Shown here: positions 1 through 9,244 of the stretch, one piece after another | How the letters are laid out: each line of letters begins with the position of its first letter | How positions within the stretch are numbered: position 1 is the first letter of the stretch | Assembly (NCBI RefSeq): GCF_014698475.1 | Contig: NZ_JACJTB010000030.1 | Coordinates: forward strand, 1-64,000 | Origin: Nostoc spongiaeforme FACHB-130 | Lineage (GTDB): Bacteria > Cyanobacteriota > Cyanobacteriia > Cyanobacteriales > Nostocaceae | Direction of reading: 5' to 3' | Length of the DNA: 64,000 nt | Program-made: the position numbers and the translations under genes | Notes under the pieces: generated by a model | Databases searched by the model: none | The model's input: only the letters and a program-made list of their open reading frames with translations | What the model was told of the DNA's origin: nothing

Positions 1-1
1 T

Positions 2-121
2 CAACAGGGTCGAACCGTCTACCATATTCATTGGGAGACCTCAAGCTTTGGTGTCGTTACCTTTATCTTGTGGTTTCCCCTTCTTTTTTGCTACCCCATC
101 TCACATAAGGCGTATAGTTGA
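2..121 (+). CDS. C-terminal end of an unidentified protein, cut by the window edge
   Basis: Reading from base 2, an open frame of 39 codons runs to TGA at 119-121. It contains HIHWETSS followed by a strongly hydrophobic stretch (VVTFILWFPLLF), which looks like a membrane segment close to a C-terminus. A second frame (base 1) is also open over about 36 codons, so frame choice rests only on the protein-like character of frame 2. I do not recognise the family. The gene's start lies outside the window. Confidence 0.35.
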   Translation, partial: QQGRTVYHIHWETSSFGVVTFILWFPLLFCYPISHKAYS

Positions 122-953
122 TATTTGATGTCTCAAACAAGTATGTATCGGGAAAACGAAATTTTTACGAAAATGGGCAATAGGCTAAATAGTTGCTAGA
201 TAATTAGCAAGAATCATTATAGTTTTTTCTAACTATGTACATAAAACACAGCAATATTAAATTTTATTTAAATTTTTAACAAAAGTTATCTTCAGCTCGT
301 AGCATTATTGTACAAAAATGTAGTTAAAATCATGGATTAATCATATCATTGCCAATGAATGATTAAAGAGTATAGAAATTAACGGCTTAATATTGCTTGA
401 TAATGAGAAACTAGCTTTTGTTGATGACCACTATATAAATCAAAAGCTAGGAGAAACTCTTGTGTATGGAAAAACTTAATTTTTTATTCAAACAGAAAGA
501 ATATTTTTTAGCAGTAAAATATACAATATTAAATGTAACTTGCGAGGAGCAAATAACCTATGCAAGTAGTTATTAACTGTAGGTAGAATTGTATAAATTA
601 TGAATTTTATTGTTTGTATAAATCTTACAGGAGGCTTCTTGAAGGTTAAGAAAATGATTAGTAGACTAATACAAGCAGACTGTTATTACTATCAGTATGA
701 GCAGTATTAATATAACGATAAAGAGTAAAAATACTTAAGTAGTCAAAGTGGTTCTGGGCGATCGCTTTCAGAAGGATTACTGATAGCATAACCCGCCTCA
801 TACCAGGAAAACCCTCAGATAAAATTCTGTAAAACTGAGGCAAATTTTCAGGATTAGTAGAAAGTAATTGGGAATCTAAATTTTAGAGAAAAGTGTGCTA
901 TAAATTACCGTCAGAACCATACACAATGGTTCGACCCTTGAAGGAGCTATGAA
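122..953. other. gene-free AT-rich stretch
   Basis: No convincing coding region was found. A 61-codon minus-strand frame at 658-843 has no ribosome binding site or recognisable motif and I do not accept it. The DNA is very AT-rich. The last bases (AAGGAG at 941-946) are the ribosome binding site of the next gene. Confidence 0.5.
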
Positions 954-1865
954 GTGGAAAATAATAAATCGTTACTTTGGCCGCAAGGTATATTAATTGC
1001 TTTGCTTGCCCTAGGTGCTACATTAAGCATTGGTATGATGATGCTTCTGAGACCCAATGCTTCTGAAGCCCAAAGCAGCCAGAATGTAAATATCAATAAT
1101 AACTTAGTTGCCAAAGTGGGTACGCAAAAGCGCATTGAAGGATTAAAAGCAGCAATGCTGACGACTTGGCAACAAGAAGCACAAGCTAAAGGTCTTGGTT
1201 ATGCTTTAGCAAAACGCTTTCAAGGAGCAGTTATTAAAGAGGCTAAACTTAGTCCGAATCAAAAAGTTATTGCACTCACTTTTGATGATGGCCCTTGGCC
1301 TGAAAGTACTGCTCAAGTACTGGACATTCTGAAGCAGAATAATATCAAAGCCACATTTTTTGTTGTTGGTCAAAACGTCAAAAATTATCCCGACTTACTC
1401 AAGCGGGTGAGTGTGGAAGGTCATGTGGTTGCTAACCACACTTGGCATCACTGGTATCATGTCATGAATCAACAGGCAGCAGCCTATGAAATTGAGCATA
1501 CAACCGACTTGATTTATAAAATTACAGGTGTCAAAACAAATTTGTTTCGCCCACCTGGAGGAATCATGCACAATGGCGTAGCAGCATACGCTAAAAATGC
1601 TAAATATGCAGTTGTGATGTGGTCAACTGATTCTGTAGACTATTCTCAGCCTGCTGTACCCAAATTGATTGATAATGTCTTTCGCCTAGCTAAACCAGGT
1701 GGGATTGTTCTGATGCACGACGGTGGTGGAAATCGCTCCCGCACTGTGCAGGCTTTACCAGAAATTATTAATAGATTTCGGAAACAAGGATACAGCTTTG
1801 TGACTGTTCCAGAACTTTTAGAAATGGAAGATAAAGCACAAAGTGTAGTTGCCCAGAAAAAGTAA
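954..1865 (+). CDS. polysaccharide deacetylase (NodB-homology, CE4), membrane-anchored
   Basis: Predicted metal-dependent de-N-acetylase of an extracytoplasmic polysaccharide or peptidoglycan. An N-terminal hydrophobic segment (about 13-32) should anchor it in the membrane or act as a signal. All five CE4 motifs are visible: TFDDGP at 109-114 (Asp111, Asp112), the metal-binding H-x3-H (His162, His166), RPPGG at 199-203, a DSVDY-type motif near 226-230, and LMHDGGG with His255. The start is GTG, chosen because AAGGAG ends 7 bases upstream; an ATG at 949 is in another frame. At 303 residues it has the usual length of single-domain family members. The exact substrate cannot be told from sequence. 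Confidence 0.9.
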   Translation: MENNKSLLWPQGILIALLALGATLSIGMMMLLRPNASEAQSSQNVNINNNLVAKVGTQKRIEGLKAAMLTTWQQEAQAKGLGYALAKRFQGAVIKEAKLSPNQKVIALTFDDGPWPESTAQVLDILKQNNIKATFFVVGQNVKNYPDLLKRVSVEGHVVANHTWHHWYHVMNQQAAAYEIEHTTDLIYKITGVKTNLFRPPGGIMHNGVAAYAKNAKYAVVMWSTDSVDYSQPAVPKLIDNVFRLAKPGGIVLMHDGGGNRSRTVQALPEIINRFRKQGYSFVTVPELLEMEDKAQSVVAQKK

Positions 1866-2118
1866 TAGTTAAATTACTAATTACCGATTATTAATATAGT
1901 AATCAGTTTTGATTTTTAAATTATGTGTGGGGTGGTCATGTTTAGGATTGACAAATGCCCACCTTACCAATATCTAAGTTTTCTGCACAATCAAATATGA
2001 GTTTTCTACTAGTTTGATAGAATGCGATCGCAACACTCAGATGTAGGGTGGGCATGATTACCCACCAAGCTTTAATTGCTATCAAGCCGCTTATGCAACA
2101 TCACGACTAAGCAAGTTT

Positions 2119-2586
2119 CTATCGCTTTAATTGCTGTTGCCATTCATCTAAACTGATGTATTTATTCTCAATTACATCCAGAACTTCTATCAGACCATTG
2201 TTATTAAACACCCGAAACCAATAAATTGTTGAATCATAGTCTGATTGATTTTCAAATATGCGAACTGTGTAGTAAGGCTCATTAGCAGTAGGAGAACCAT
2301 CAACTACCGCCCCTAATTTAATCGTCCCTCTAGAAAGCTTGGCGATTTCCCTGGCTTTGCGTTGTACTTGTGGCAACTTCCAAACCAAATTCAAAGCTGT
2401 TTCTTCATCAATTTTGTTAGTCAATTCAGCAACTTTCACAATATTAGCTGGATTTAACTCAGATAATGTTTGTGCAGTAATTAACCCCGGTTTAACATCA
2501 TAGTTGAAACTTTGAGAAAGAGCTACTTGGCATCCTACACTCATCAATAAAGAAGACATTATCGGTAAGTAAATGAACCTTTTCAT
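2119..2586 (-). CDS. hypothetical exported protein
   Basis: Family not recognised. The frame opens at 2619, but the Met at 2586 starts a good export signal (MKRF, then a hydrophobic core ending in SVGCQVALS), so I place the start there, giving 155 residues. The Cys in SVGC could be a lipidation site, although the residue at -3 (Ser) is not the usual Leu. The mature part is polar and contains no motif I can assign. It ends in a basic QQQLKR tail. It is single, with no operon partner nearby. Confidence 0.6.
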   Translation of the reverse strand: MKRFIYLPIMSSLLMSVGCQVALSQSFNYDVKPGLITAQTLSELNPANIVKVAELTNKIDEETALNLVWKLPQVQRKAREIAKLSRGTIKLGAVVDGSPTANEPYYTVRIFENQSDYDSTIYWFRVFNNNGLIEVLDVIENKYISLDEWQQQLKR

Positions 2587-2790
2587 GGAGCAATCCCTGA
2601 GTGTTATGCTGTCGTTCACTTCATGTCATATATACACTAGGGTAACAGTCATCACCCCATATTTGAGGTGATTAATCATTTCTTCTTATTGGTATTAGTA
2701 ATTGTACTGAGTTTGCATATATCAGATCCCCGAATTATTTGTAAAATCGGGTTTCTTGCACTTTACTAATAATTCATAACTGCAAAATAA

Positions 2791-3363
2791 CTACTCTAAT
2801 GGAATTTTTGCCTGTAAAAATACTTGCTCAACTGTAAATTCCAACCCTGGGAACAGCGCATCCTTGAGTATTTCATCCCCCATATATGTTTGTGGTGCTG
2901 CATCTGGGAAAAACACAGTAATACTTCTGGCTTTGCTATCAACCACCCACACTCGCAGCACTTTCGCATCTAAATAATCTTTGGTTTTAGCAATCATTTG
3001 ACCAAAGGTTTGCCCTGGTGAAATTATTTCAATAACCAAATCTGGGGGAACTGGACAAGCTTCATCCTCATTCCAGTTAGCTGGTAAACGCTCATAAGAA
3101 ATATAGACAACATCTGGTGTTGGTACCCAGTCACGTCCTCGACGTTGTAAAACCACAGACCATTCGGGACAGACAATCCCCTGTTCTTTGTTCCATTGTT
3201 CGATTAATTCTAAAAAGACGTAAGTCAACTTGGCGTGAAAAAACTTTGGTGACATTTTAGGAATAGCTTGACCATCCACAAGTTCATAGGTAGTATCTCC
3301 CTCACCTGGATGAAGATGTAAAAACTCTTGTAAAGTTAATTGATTTTTGGCTTGGAGAATCAT
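2791..3363 (-). CDS. Uma2 family (DUF820) restriction-endonuclease-like protein
   Basis: A PD-(D/E)XK-fold protein of the Uma2/DUF820 family, which is greatly expanded in filamentous cyanobacteria and has no firmly known role. Diagnostic features are the early GEGDTTYELVDG segment, PTPDVVYIS in the middle, PPDLVIEIISPG (the acidic catalytic core), a Lys-containing helix (KTKDYLDA), and VWVVDS, where the final strand begins. At 190 residues it is full length. It starts with ATG on its own promoter side and has no toxin-antitoxin partner beside it. A second family member lies at 58148-58777. Confidence 0.85.
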   Translation of the reverse strand: MILQAKNQLTLQEFLHLHPGEGDTTYELVDGQAIPKMSPKFFHAKLTYVFLELIEQWNKEQGIVCPEWSVVLQRRGRDWVPTPDVVYISYERLPANWNEDEACPVPPDLVIEIISPGQTFGQMIAKTKDYLDAKVLRVWVVDSKARSITVFFPDAAPQTYMGDEILKDALFPGLEFTVEQVFLQAKIPLE

Positions 3364-3650
3364 GGTGCAACCCAGCTTTTAGCTAGTTTAATTGTAATTA
3401 ACCTGAGCTCTGGATTAGCTTAAACCCTAATTTTATCGTTCTTGGTAAGAATAATGCTTAAGTTCAGATAACCTCTTTTTTTGAATAATGCTCACAGGAT
3501 GTTATGCAGAAATGCTAAATAGCTAGATGCCTCAGCATCAGAGTCTTTACGGAGGGTGTGTTCTATTCTCCATTGCTATGTTGGTAAGAATTGTTTGAAA
3601 TTTATCTCATCGCTCAAATAAGTGTACTAACTGTAGCTGGGAGATTTCTG

Positions 3651-4619
3651 ATGATTTTTATTATTCCAATTATTCTTGGTGCTGCTGCTTTGATTACTGC
3701 TGGTGTTGGTGTTGCAGCAGGAGTGGATGGCATTTCCAAAATGGATGAAGCAAAGAAGCTTGGAAAAGCAAATCAAAAACGTTATGAACAGAAGCGAAAA
3801 TCAGTAGAGGAAACCTTACAGACAACTCAAAAATTGGCAGAGGAATACGGGCAACTCCAAATTCAAGTCAAACTTCAAACCATTGGGCGTTTTATTGCCT
3901 TTATTGAAAGAATTGGTCAACAGGCATCGCAAAGCGATTTGAAATTTTTAGAGGGATTGGAGGGCGTTTCGCCTCAGCAAATCCAGGAATATAAAGCAGC
4001 TGCATTGGAAGCGGAGCGATTTGCAACAGGTGGGTTTACAGCAGTTGGAGCAGCATATGCGGCAGGCCAAGGTACAGTGGCACTCGTAGGGCTTTTTGGT
4101 ACAGCCAGTACTGGAGCAGCTATCGGTGGATTGAGTGGTGCTGCTGCTTGGAATGCTACTCTCGCATGGCTCGGTGGAGGTTCCTTAGCGGCAGGTGGCG
4201 GCGGTATGGCATTAGGCACTCTAGTGTTAGGTGGAATTGCAGTAGGGCCTGCCTTAATGATTGGTGGTTTTGTATTAGGAGGGCAAGGTGAAAAAGCTTT
4301 GACTGAGGCCCGTGGCTATGAAGCTAAAGCAAACACTGAAATTGCCAAACTTAATGCTTTTGAAGATTTCCTTAGACAAGTTCAACGACGAATTACAGAG
4401 TTACAAGAGCTTGTAGAAAATCTTAATAATAGAGCTACTGATAATTTGATACAGCTTGAATCAAAGCCTTTTGTCCGTGAGTGTGATGCTGCAAAGTTTC
4501 AAGAAGTTGCACTTTTCATTAAAGCATTAGTCGAAATTATGAAAACTCCCGTTTTAGATGGTGAAGGCAATCTAAATTGTGATGCAGCAGGATTAAAGGC
4601 AAAGTATCGTACTATTTAA
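3651..4619 (+). CDS. glycine-zipper membrane protein flanked by helical arms, function unknown
   Basis: The frame opens at a TTG at 3591, but ATG 3651 has GGGAGA 6 bases upstream and starts directly on a hydrophobic segment, so I start there (322 residues). Order of parts: transmembrane helix 2-24; charged, Lys/Glu/Gln-rich probable coiled coil about 30-110; a roughly 85-residue stretch (about 127-211) very rich in Gly and Ala with several GxxxG spacings and GGGS and AGGGGM runs; a second coiled coil to about 260; and a short acidic C-terminus. Glycine-zipper hairpins are common in membrane-inserting or pore-forming proteins, so a membrane-perturbing role is possible but is inference. The 138-residue protein at 4881 lies downstream on the same strand. 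Confidence 0.75.
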   Translation: MIFIIPIILGAAALITAGVGVAAGVDGISKMDEAKKLGKANQKRYEQKRKSVEETLQTTQKLAEEYGQLQIQVKLQTIGRFIAFIERIGQQASQSDLKFLEGLEGVSPQQIQEYKAAALEAERFATGGFTAVGAAYAAGQGTVALVGLFGTASTGAAIGGLSGAAAWNATLAWLGGGSLAAGGGGMALGTLVLGGIAVGPALMIGGFVLGGQGEKALTEARGYEAKANTEIAKLNAFEDFLRQVQRRITELQELVENLNNRATDNLIQLESKPFVRECDAAKFQEVALFIKALVEIMKTPVLDGEGNLNCDAAGLKAKYRTI

Positions 4620-4703
4620 CCTCGGTTCGGGTTAATACGATTTTGTTGCTAGTTAGACCAAGGAATAGAGGTTTTATCCAAAAACAGAATTATGGTATTA
4701 GCT

Positions 4704-4838
4704 CAATACAGTTCAGTTAAGGCAACAACTTAGACTGGTGTAGGTTGGGTGGAGGAACGGAACCCAACATTTTCAAGACTTTGTTGGGTTACGCTATCGC
4801 TACACCCAACCTACTATTCTCTTAACTGAACCATATTG
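4704..4838. repeat. MITE-like palindromic element, copy 1 (135 bp)
   Basis: The ends form an inverted repeat: CAATA-CA-GTTCAGTTAAG on the left pairs with CTTAACTGAAC-CA-TATTG on the right, with two mismatches. Inside, GTAGGTTGGGT pairs with ACCCAACCTAC, and GGAACCCAACA pairs imperfectly with TGTTGGGTTACG, so the element can fold almost end to end. A second copy of nearly the same sequence is at 13548-13683. There is no coding capacity, so it would need a transposase from elsewhere. Confidence 0.85.
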
Positions 4839-4880
4839 GGTTTTAGCTTGTCTCACGCTCAGATTATTTAAGGAAAGAAT

Positions 4881-5297
4881 ATGGTAAATAAAAAGCACCC
4901 AGAAGACTTCGTAAGAGGTGTTGAAGCATTTGCTAGTCCTGCACAATGTCTGAATGATGTTGTTCAAGCATGGACTGAATATTTGAAAATTACAGAAGAG
5001 GAAAAGACAAAACGCTGTGAAATCGAAGCCTGGGAGAAAGTAACTCTCGCGGAAATTAAAGAAAAACGTGATTTCTTAATTGGTTATCTTGAGCATTCCT
5101 TTGATGAGCGTGCTGACAATTTTCACTCACTTTTTCAAGTAGTTGATCAAGCTATATCGTCTGGTAACAATCAACAGCTTGGCTTGGCACTAAATGCGGT
5201 TGTAGAATTGGCAAAATCTAGTCCTTTCAAGAACCTTACTGATCTGTCTACTGTGAAAGCGGCACTTGATGATCCAGATCATGTTTGGGAGTTTTAA
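4881..5297 (+). CDS. conserved small helical protein, possible partner of the glycine-zipper protein
   Basis: 138 residues, function unknown. It is soluble and almost entirely helical, with a charged first half (EEEKTKRCEIEAWEK, IKEKRDFLIGYLEH) and a second half resembling a recurring bacterial hypothetical family (FDERADNFHSLF; SGNNQQLGLAL; AKSSPFKNL; ALDDPDHVWEF). I recall that pattern from other bacteria but cannot name a domain. AAGGAA lies 8 bases before the ATG. The gene follows the glycine-zipper gene by 261 bp, and that gap contains a MITE-like element, so the two may once have been closer together. Confidence 0.75.
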   Translation: MVNKKHPEDFVRGVEAFASPAQCLNDVVQAWTEYLKITEEEKTKRCEIEAWEKVTLAEIKEKRDFLIGYLEHSFDERADNFHSLFQVVDQAISSGNNQQLGLALNAVVELAKSSPFKNLTDLSTVKAALDDPDHVWEF

Positions 5298-5372
5298 TGC
5301 TGTAGGTTAGCAACAGCTTTTGGTATCGTAAAAATTCTAACAACCTCTGAACCAAACCTTTATCTAGCTTAT

Positions 5373-6467
5373 CTATTGCATTCCTTGTAATACTTGCTGA
5401 ATGACTTCTGCTGGTACTTGGTCGGTAACTGTGACTACACCAATTTGAGTTGGTAAAACAAACCGCACTTTACCAGCTTTCACTTTTTTATCTAGTTGTA
5501 GTGCATCAATAATTGCTGCAATATCTACGCCAGCAGGTAACTTTGTTGGTAAACCTGCTTTTTGAACGATCGCATTTTGTCGGTCAGTTTCGGCTTGTTG
5601 CCACATACCTAAATTGACAGCAATTTGTCCAGCCGCTACCATACCGATCGCAACTGCTTCGCCATGATTCACTAATCGATAACCAGTCAAGCTTTCAATA
5701 GCATGACCGATGGTGTGTCCATAATTAAGAATTGCCCTCAGTCCGCCTTCTTTCTCATCTTTTCCCACGACATCGGCTTTAGCTTGGCAAGAACGAGTTA
5801 ATATTTCACTCAACAATTCCGGCTTCATGTAACGGAGTTGGTTGAGATGTTTACTGGCTTCCATTTGGGTAAATAATTCCTCATCCCAAATCACGCCATA
5901 CTTAATCACTTCTGCCATACCTGCGCGAAACTCACGCACAGGTAAAGTTTTTAATACTTCTGGGTCAATTAAAACTAAACGCGGCTGATGAAATGCGCCA
6001 ATTAAGTTTTTGCCATTGGGATGATTTACGCCTGTTTTGCCGCCAATAGCAGAGTCTACCATTGCTAACAAAGTGGTAGGTACTTGGACAACATTAATTC
6101 CCCGCAGCCAAGTTGCAGCCGCAAAGCCAGTCATATCACCGATTACGCCTCCCCCCAAAGCAACCATTGTCGAGGAACGTTCCAGGCGATTTTCTAAGGC
6201 GACATCGTAGAGTTTTTGGATAGAGTTGAGAGTTTTGTAGCGTTCCCCGGCTGGTAAGCAATAACTAGCTACGTTAAATCCTGCCGATTTTAGTGATGAG
6301 ATCGCTCTTTCGCCATAATGTTTAAAAATAGTGGGATTAGATACTACAAGTACTTTCTGCCCTAGCTGGAGATTGGCCATACTTTGACCGAGTTGATCTA
6401 AACTTGCTGGTGCGATCGCAATCTCGTAAGACTGCTGCGGTAAATTAACGTTAATGGTAGAAGTCAT
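5373..6467 (-). CDS. aroB: 3-dehydroquinate synthase
   Basis: Cytoplasmic enzyme that cyclises DAHP to 3-dehydroquinate, the second step of the shikimate pathway. It uses NAD and a divalent metal. Visible motifs are [13 protein letters not shown] (nucleotide loop), [47 protein letters not shown] (metal-binding His) and [10 protein letters not shown]. At 364 residues it has the normal length. Another shikimate-pathway gene, aroK, is in this window at 48632-49192 but is not linked. It is convergent with the gene ending at 5297. Confidence 0.97.
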   Translation of the reverse strand: MTSTINVNLPQQSYEIAIAPASLDQLGQSMANLQLGQKVLVVSNPTIFKHYGERAISSLKSAGFNVASYCLPAGERYKTLNSIQKLYDVALENRLERSSTMVALGGGVIGDMTGFAAATWLRGINVVQVPTTLLAMVDSAIGGKTGVNHPNGKNLIGAFHQPRLVLIDPEVLKTLPVREFRAGMAEVIKYGVIWDEELFTQMEASKHLNQLRYMKPELLSEILTRSCQAKADVVGKDEKEGGLRAILNYGHTIGHAIESLTGYRLVNHGEAVAIGMVAAGQIAVNLGMWQQAETDRQNAIVQKAGLPTKLPAGVDIAAIIDALQLDKKVKAGKVRFVLPTQIGVVTVTDQVPAEVIQQVLQGMQ

Positions 6468-6537
6468 TGCCCAACCCTAAAAAGCGCCCGTGGGGTTGTA
6501 TTTTAACGCAATCTGGGGACAAAAAGAGGCAGGGGGG

Positions 6538-6720
6538 TGAGAGAAAAAAGGTGTGGGGAGTGTGGGGAGTGTGGAGGGTAATTTTTTGGATACTTAGCTA
6601 GAAATCCCACACAAAATTTCGTTCACCCGAAGCAAGGAAAGCAGAAGAGGGGAAGGGTACAGGGATGTGAACTAATAACCAAGGACAAATGACCATTGAC
6701 CATTGACCCTTGACTAATGG
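6538..6720. repeat. short tandem repeats (STRR-type) upstream of petL
   Basis: GTGTGGGGA is repeated in tandem at about 6551-6574. GACCATTGACCATTGACC-type heptamer repeats lie at about 6688-6718. Both are the degenerate short tandem repeats common in gaps of heterocystous cyanobacteria. No gene is seen between aroB and petL. Confidence 0.6.
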
Positions 6721-6759
6721 TTCAATAGATTTAGTAAAGTATTGTGGAGAAGCATCAAA

Positions 6760-6855
6760 ATGTTTGCCGTAGTTGCTTACATCGGTTTTTTAGCTGTATT
6801 TACTGCGATCGCAGCAGGTTTATTATTCGGTCTACGTTCTGCTAAAATCCTCTAA
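6760..6855 (+). CDS. petL: cytochrome b6f complex subunit PetL
   Basis: A 31-residue, single-helix protein matching the tiny PetL subunit of the cytochrome b6f complex in the thylakoid membrane. It begins [14 protein letters not shown], continues with the [12 protein letters not shown] pattern typical of cyanobacterial PetL, and ends in KIL. PetL stabilises the dimeric complex that passes electrons from plastoquinol to plastocyanin. The start is ATG; a GGAGA at 6747-6751 serves as ribosome binding site. The gene is monocistronic here, since its neighbours are on the other strand. Confidence 0.9.
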   Translation: MFAVVAYIGFLAVFTAIAAGLLFGLRSAKIL

Positions 6856-6950
6856 TTCTCAGAGGCTAGAGGCTAGAGGTTAGTATTTTCGACTCAGGAT
6901 TTGGCCATGACAACCAAACAAGTAAAACTCTCTTCCCTAGCCCCTAGCCC

Positions 6951-7946
6951 CTAAGCCAAAGTTACTGCGGGTCTTTGGACAGGTGGACGCATTTCTAAGC
7001 CCAGCAAGTTCAACATTTCTTGGTCAGCATCATAATCTGGACAAGGTGTGGTGACAGTTAGCATTTTGTTATCGTCGCTGGAAAAGATAGAATTAGCTCC
7101 AGCCATGAAACAGAAAGCTTGCTCAACTTGTGAAAATCGGGCGCGGCCTGCACTCAACCGCACATCGGAAGTTGGCATAACAATACGTGCTGTCGCAATC
7201 ATCCGCACTACATCCCAAATTGGGACATCTGGTTGATTTTCTAAGGGAGTACCTTCAACTTGGGAAAGAATGTTAATTGGGACTGACTCTGGATGTGGGT
7301 TGAGATTTGCTAAAGTGCATAACATTGATACACGGTCTTTAGCAGTTTCACCCAAGCCCAAGATACCACCAGAGCAGACAGTGACATTGGTTTGCCGGAC
7401 TTTCTCAATAGTATTTAGGCGATCGCTATAAGTCCTTGTGGTAATAATTGTGCTGTAATAGTCCTCAGAAGTATCTAAATTATGGTTATAAGCATACAAC
7501 CCGGCTGTTTCTAATCGCTTGGCTTGGTCTGCTGTTAACATCCCCAGGGTGCAGCATACTTCTAAGCCCATATCGGTCACTTCTTTGACCATTTCCAGCA
7601 CTTTTTCAAACTGAGAGTTATCCCGCACTTCTCGCCAAGCCGCACCCATACAAACACGACTGACACCTTTTTGCTTGGCTGTTTGGGCTATATTGACTAC
7701 AGTCTCTTTGGAAAGAAGTGCTTGGGGTTTTACTTCTGTGTTGTAATGAGAAGACTGAGAGCAGTAGCCACAATCTTCAGGGCAACCTCCTGTTTTAATG
7801 GAGATTAGTTTACAGACCTGTATTTTTTTTGGGTCATGATATTGACGATGTATACTAGCAGCTTGATAAACAAGCTCTAGTAATGGCATGTTGTAAATCT
7901 GCTGAATTTCTGCTTCCTGCCAATCGTAGCGTATTCCCACCGACAT
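6951..7946 (-). CDS. bioB: biotin synthase
   Basis: Radical SAM enzyme that inserts sulfur into dethiobiotin as the last step of biotin synthesis. The SAM-cluster motif CxxxCxxC is at Cys55, Cys59 and Cys62 ([13 protein letters not shown]). Other family signatures are [19 protein letters not shown], IPINxL-type SVPINIL and SAGRARFS, which carries the Arg that binds the second cluster. At 331 residues it is full length. An AAGGA lies 8 bases before the ATG. No other bio genes are adjacent. Confidence 0.97.
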   Translation of the reverse strand: MSVGIRYDWQEAEIQQIYNMPLLELVYQAASIHRQYHDPKKIQVCKLISIKTGGCPEDCGYCSQSSHYNTEVKPQALLSKETVVNIAQTAKQKGVSRVCMGAAWREVRDNSQFEKVLEMVKEVTDMGLEVCCTLGMLTADQAKRLETAGLYAYNHNLDTSEDYYSTIITTRTYSDRLNTIEKVRQTNVTVCSGGILGLGETAKDRVSMLCTLANLNPHPESVPINILSQVEGTPLENQPDVPIWDVVRMIATARIVMPTSDVRLSAGRARFSQVEQAFCFMAGANSIFSSDDNKMLTVTTPCPDYDADQEMLNLLGLEMRPPVQRPAVTLA

Positions 7947-8236
7947 TCAATAAATCCTTCTTGTTGACTGGATTGATTAATATCTGTCTCGTTGCTGGAT
8001 CTGTTGAAGTACTGCTTTTAATCCTAGATTTGTAGACATTAGACATCAGCTTATCAAGATTTTGCTTGGATGGCAGATTAATAAATCAACATAAACTCAC
8101 AAATATAGCAATTCTCAATGATTTATAAATATCTGTCTCCCTTGTCTGCCTTGTCCTCCTTATCGGTTTCTATCTCAAATAAGACTGCTATATTTGTTCA
8201 CGCTGGGAGTAGGGAGTTGTAAAGACTTATCAGACA

Positions 8237-9121
8237 TCAAAGATAATTTTGATATTGAGCAATTATTTGTAATTCTTCTTTGATAGATAAAGGTTGATAT
8301 CCTAAACCGAAGGCTTGAGAACTATCTAAAGAAACATCGGCTGGCCTGGGTGCGGACATTTTGACATCTTGTTGTCGGCAGCCTTTTATACTTGTAGATG
8401 GTAGTTGAAAGACTTCTACTAATAACTGTCCAAAGTCATAACGTGAAATTCGCTCTTTCCCTCCTAGATGAATGAGTCCATTCACTTTTTGTAAGGCTAA
8501 CAATAGTCCTTTCGCGGCTGTTGTCGCACTGGCTGGTGTGCGAAATTCATCAATAAATAAATTTAATTCTTTTTCTTCCTTCAAAGTTTTAATAAATGGT
8601 TGAATAAAACTTTGGGCTGTGGGTGTTGCACTACCAAACAGTAAGGGCATTCGGCAAATTGCAGTTATAGGATATCGCTCTAACATACCCATTTCAGCCA
8701 TGACTTTCTGCTCACCATAAATATTGATGGGACATACTGGTGAAGCTTCATGATAAGGAGCGTTTAAGCCATTAAAGACTTGATCTGTGGATGTAAACGC
8801 GCAAGAAATCGAATAATCTGCACAGAGTCCAGCAATGTTGCAAGATGCTGTGACATTGATGAGGTGTGATTCTTGAGGATGAATTTGGCAAAAATTTGGT
8901 TGCGACTGAGCTGCTGTATGAATAACTGCGTCTGGATGAATTGTTATAAATAGTTGTTTTAATTCTTGAAAGTCTGTTAAATCAACTTTCACCATTTTGA
9001 TTCCCGGAATCTCTAGCAAATGAGAGTGATAAGTACCATAAACTTCCCATTCTTGTTTTGCTAGTTGGCAAAGATGCCATCCTAAAAAGCCACTGGCTCC
9101 GGTAATCAATAATTTTTTCAT
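8237..9121 (-). CDS. NAD(P)-dependent sugar reductase, RmlD/dTDP-4-dehydrorhamnose reductase-like
   Basis: Extended short-chain dehydrogenase. It has the Rossmann motif TGASGFLG at about 7-14, an acidic VDLTD turn, the TAAQSQP region, STDQVF (the active-site Ser/Thr strand) and the catalytic YGEQK (Tyr-x3-Lys). The arrangement STDxVFxG, then PxxxYGxxK, is typical of RmlD, which makes dTDP-L-rhamnose for cell-surface glycans. No rml genes are nearby, so the precise substrate is not assignable. Length 294 is normal. Confidence 0.85.
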   Translation of the reverse strand: MKKLLITGASGFLGWHLCQLAKQEWEVYGTYHSHLLEIPGIKMVKVDLTDFQELKQLFITIHPDAVIHTAAQSQPNFCQIHPQESHLINVTASCNIAGLCADYSISCAFTSTDQVFNGLNAPYHEASPVCPINIYGEQKVMAEMGMLERYPITAICRMPLLFGSATPTAQSFIQPFIKTLKEEKELNLFIDEFRTPASATTAAKGLLLALQKVNGLIHLGGKERISRYDFGQLLVEVFQLPSTSIKGCRQQDVKMSAPRPADVSLDSSQAFGLGYQPLSIKEELQIIAQYQNYL

Positions 9122-9244
9122 ATATGATTTTTGATTGCAGGCAGCAAAGCAATGCAGAGATTAGATTTAGTTTATCCAAATCATACCCTGTAACTTGCAA
9201 CAGCAAACAGATAAAAACTTATACAGAATAGTTAACAAAATCTG

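Noticed and set aside
658-843. 61-codon minus-strand frame before the deacetylase gene
   Set aside because: No start signal, no recognisable pattern, and it lies in AT-rich DNA. Not enough support.
4617-4634. TAACC...GGTTA stem after the glycine-zipper gene as a terminator
   Set aside because: The stem is only 5 bp and no T-run follows.
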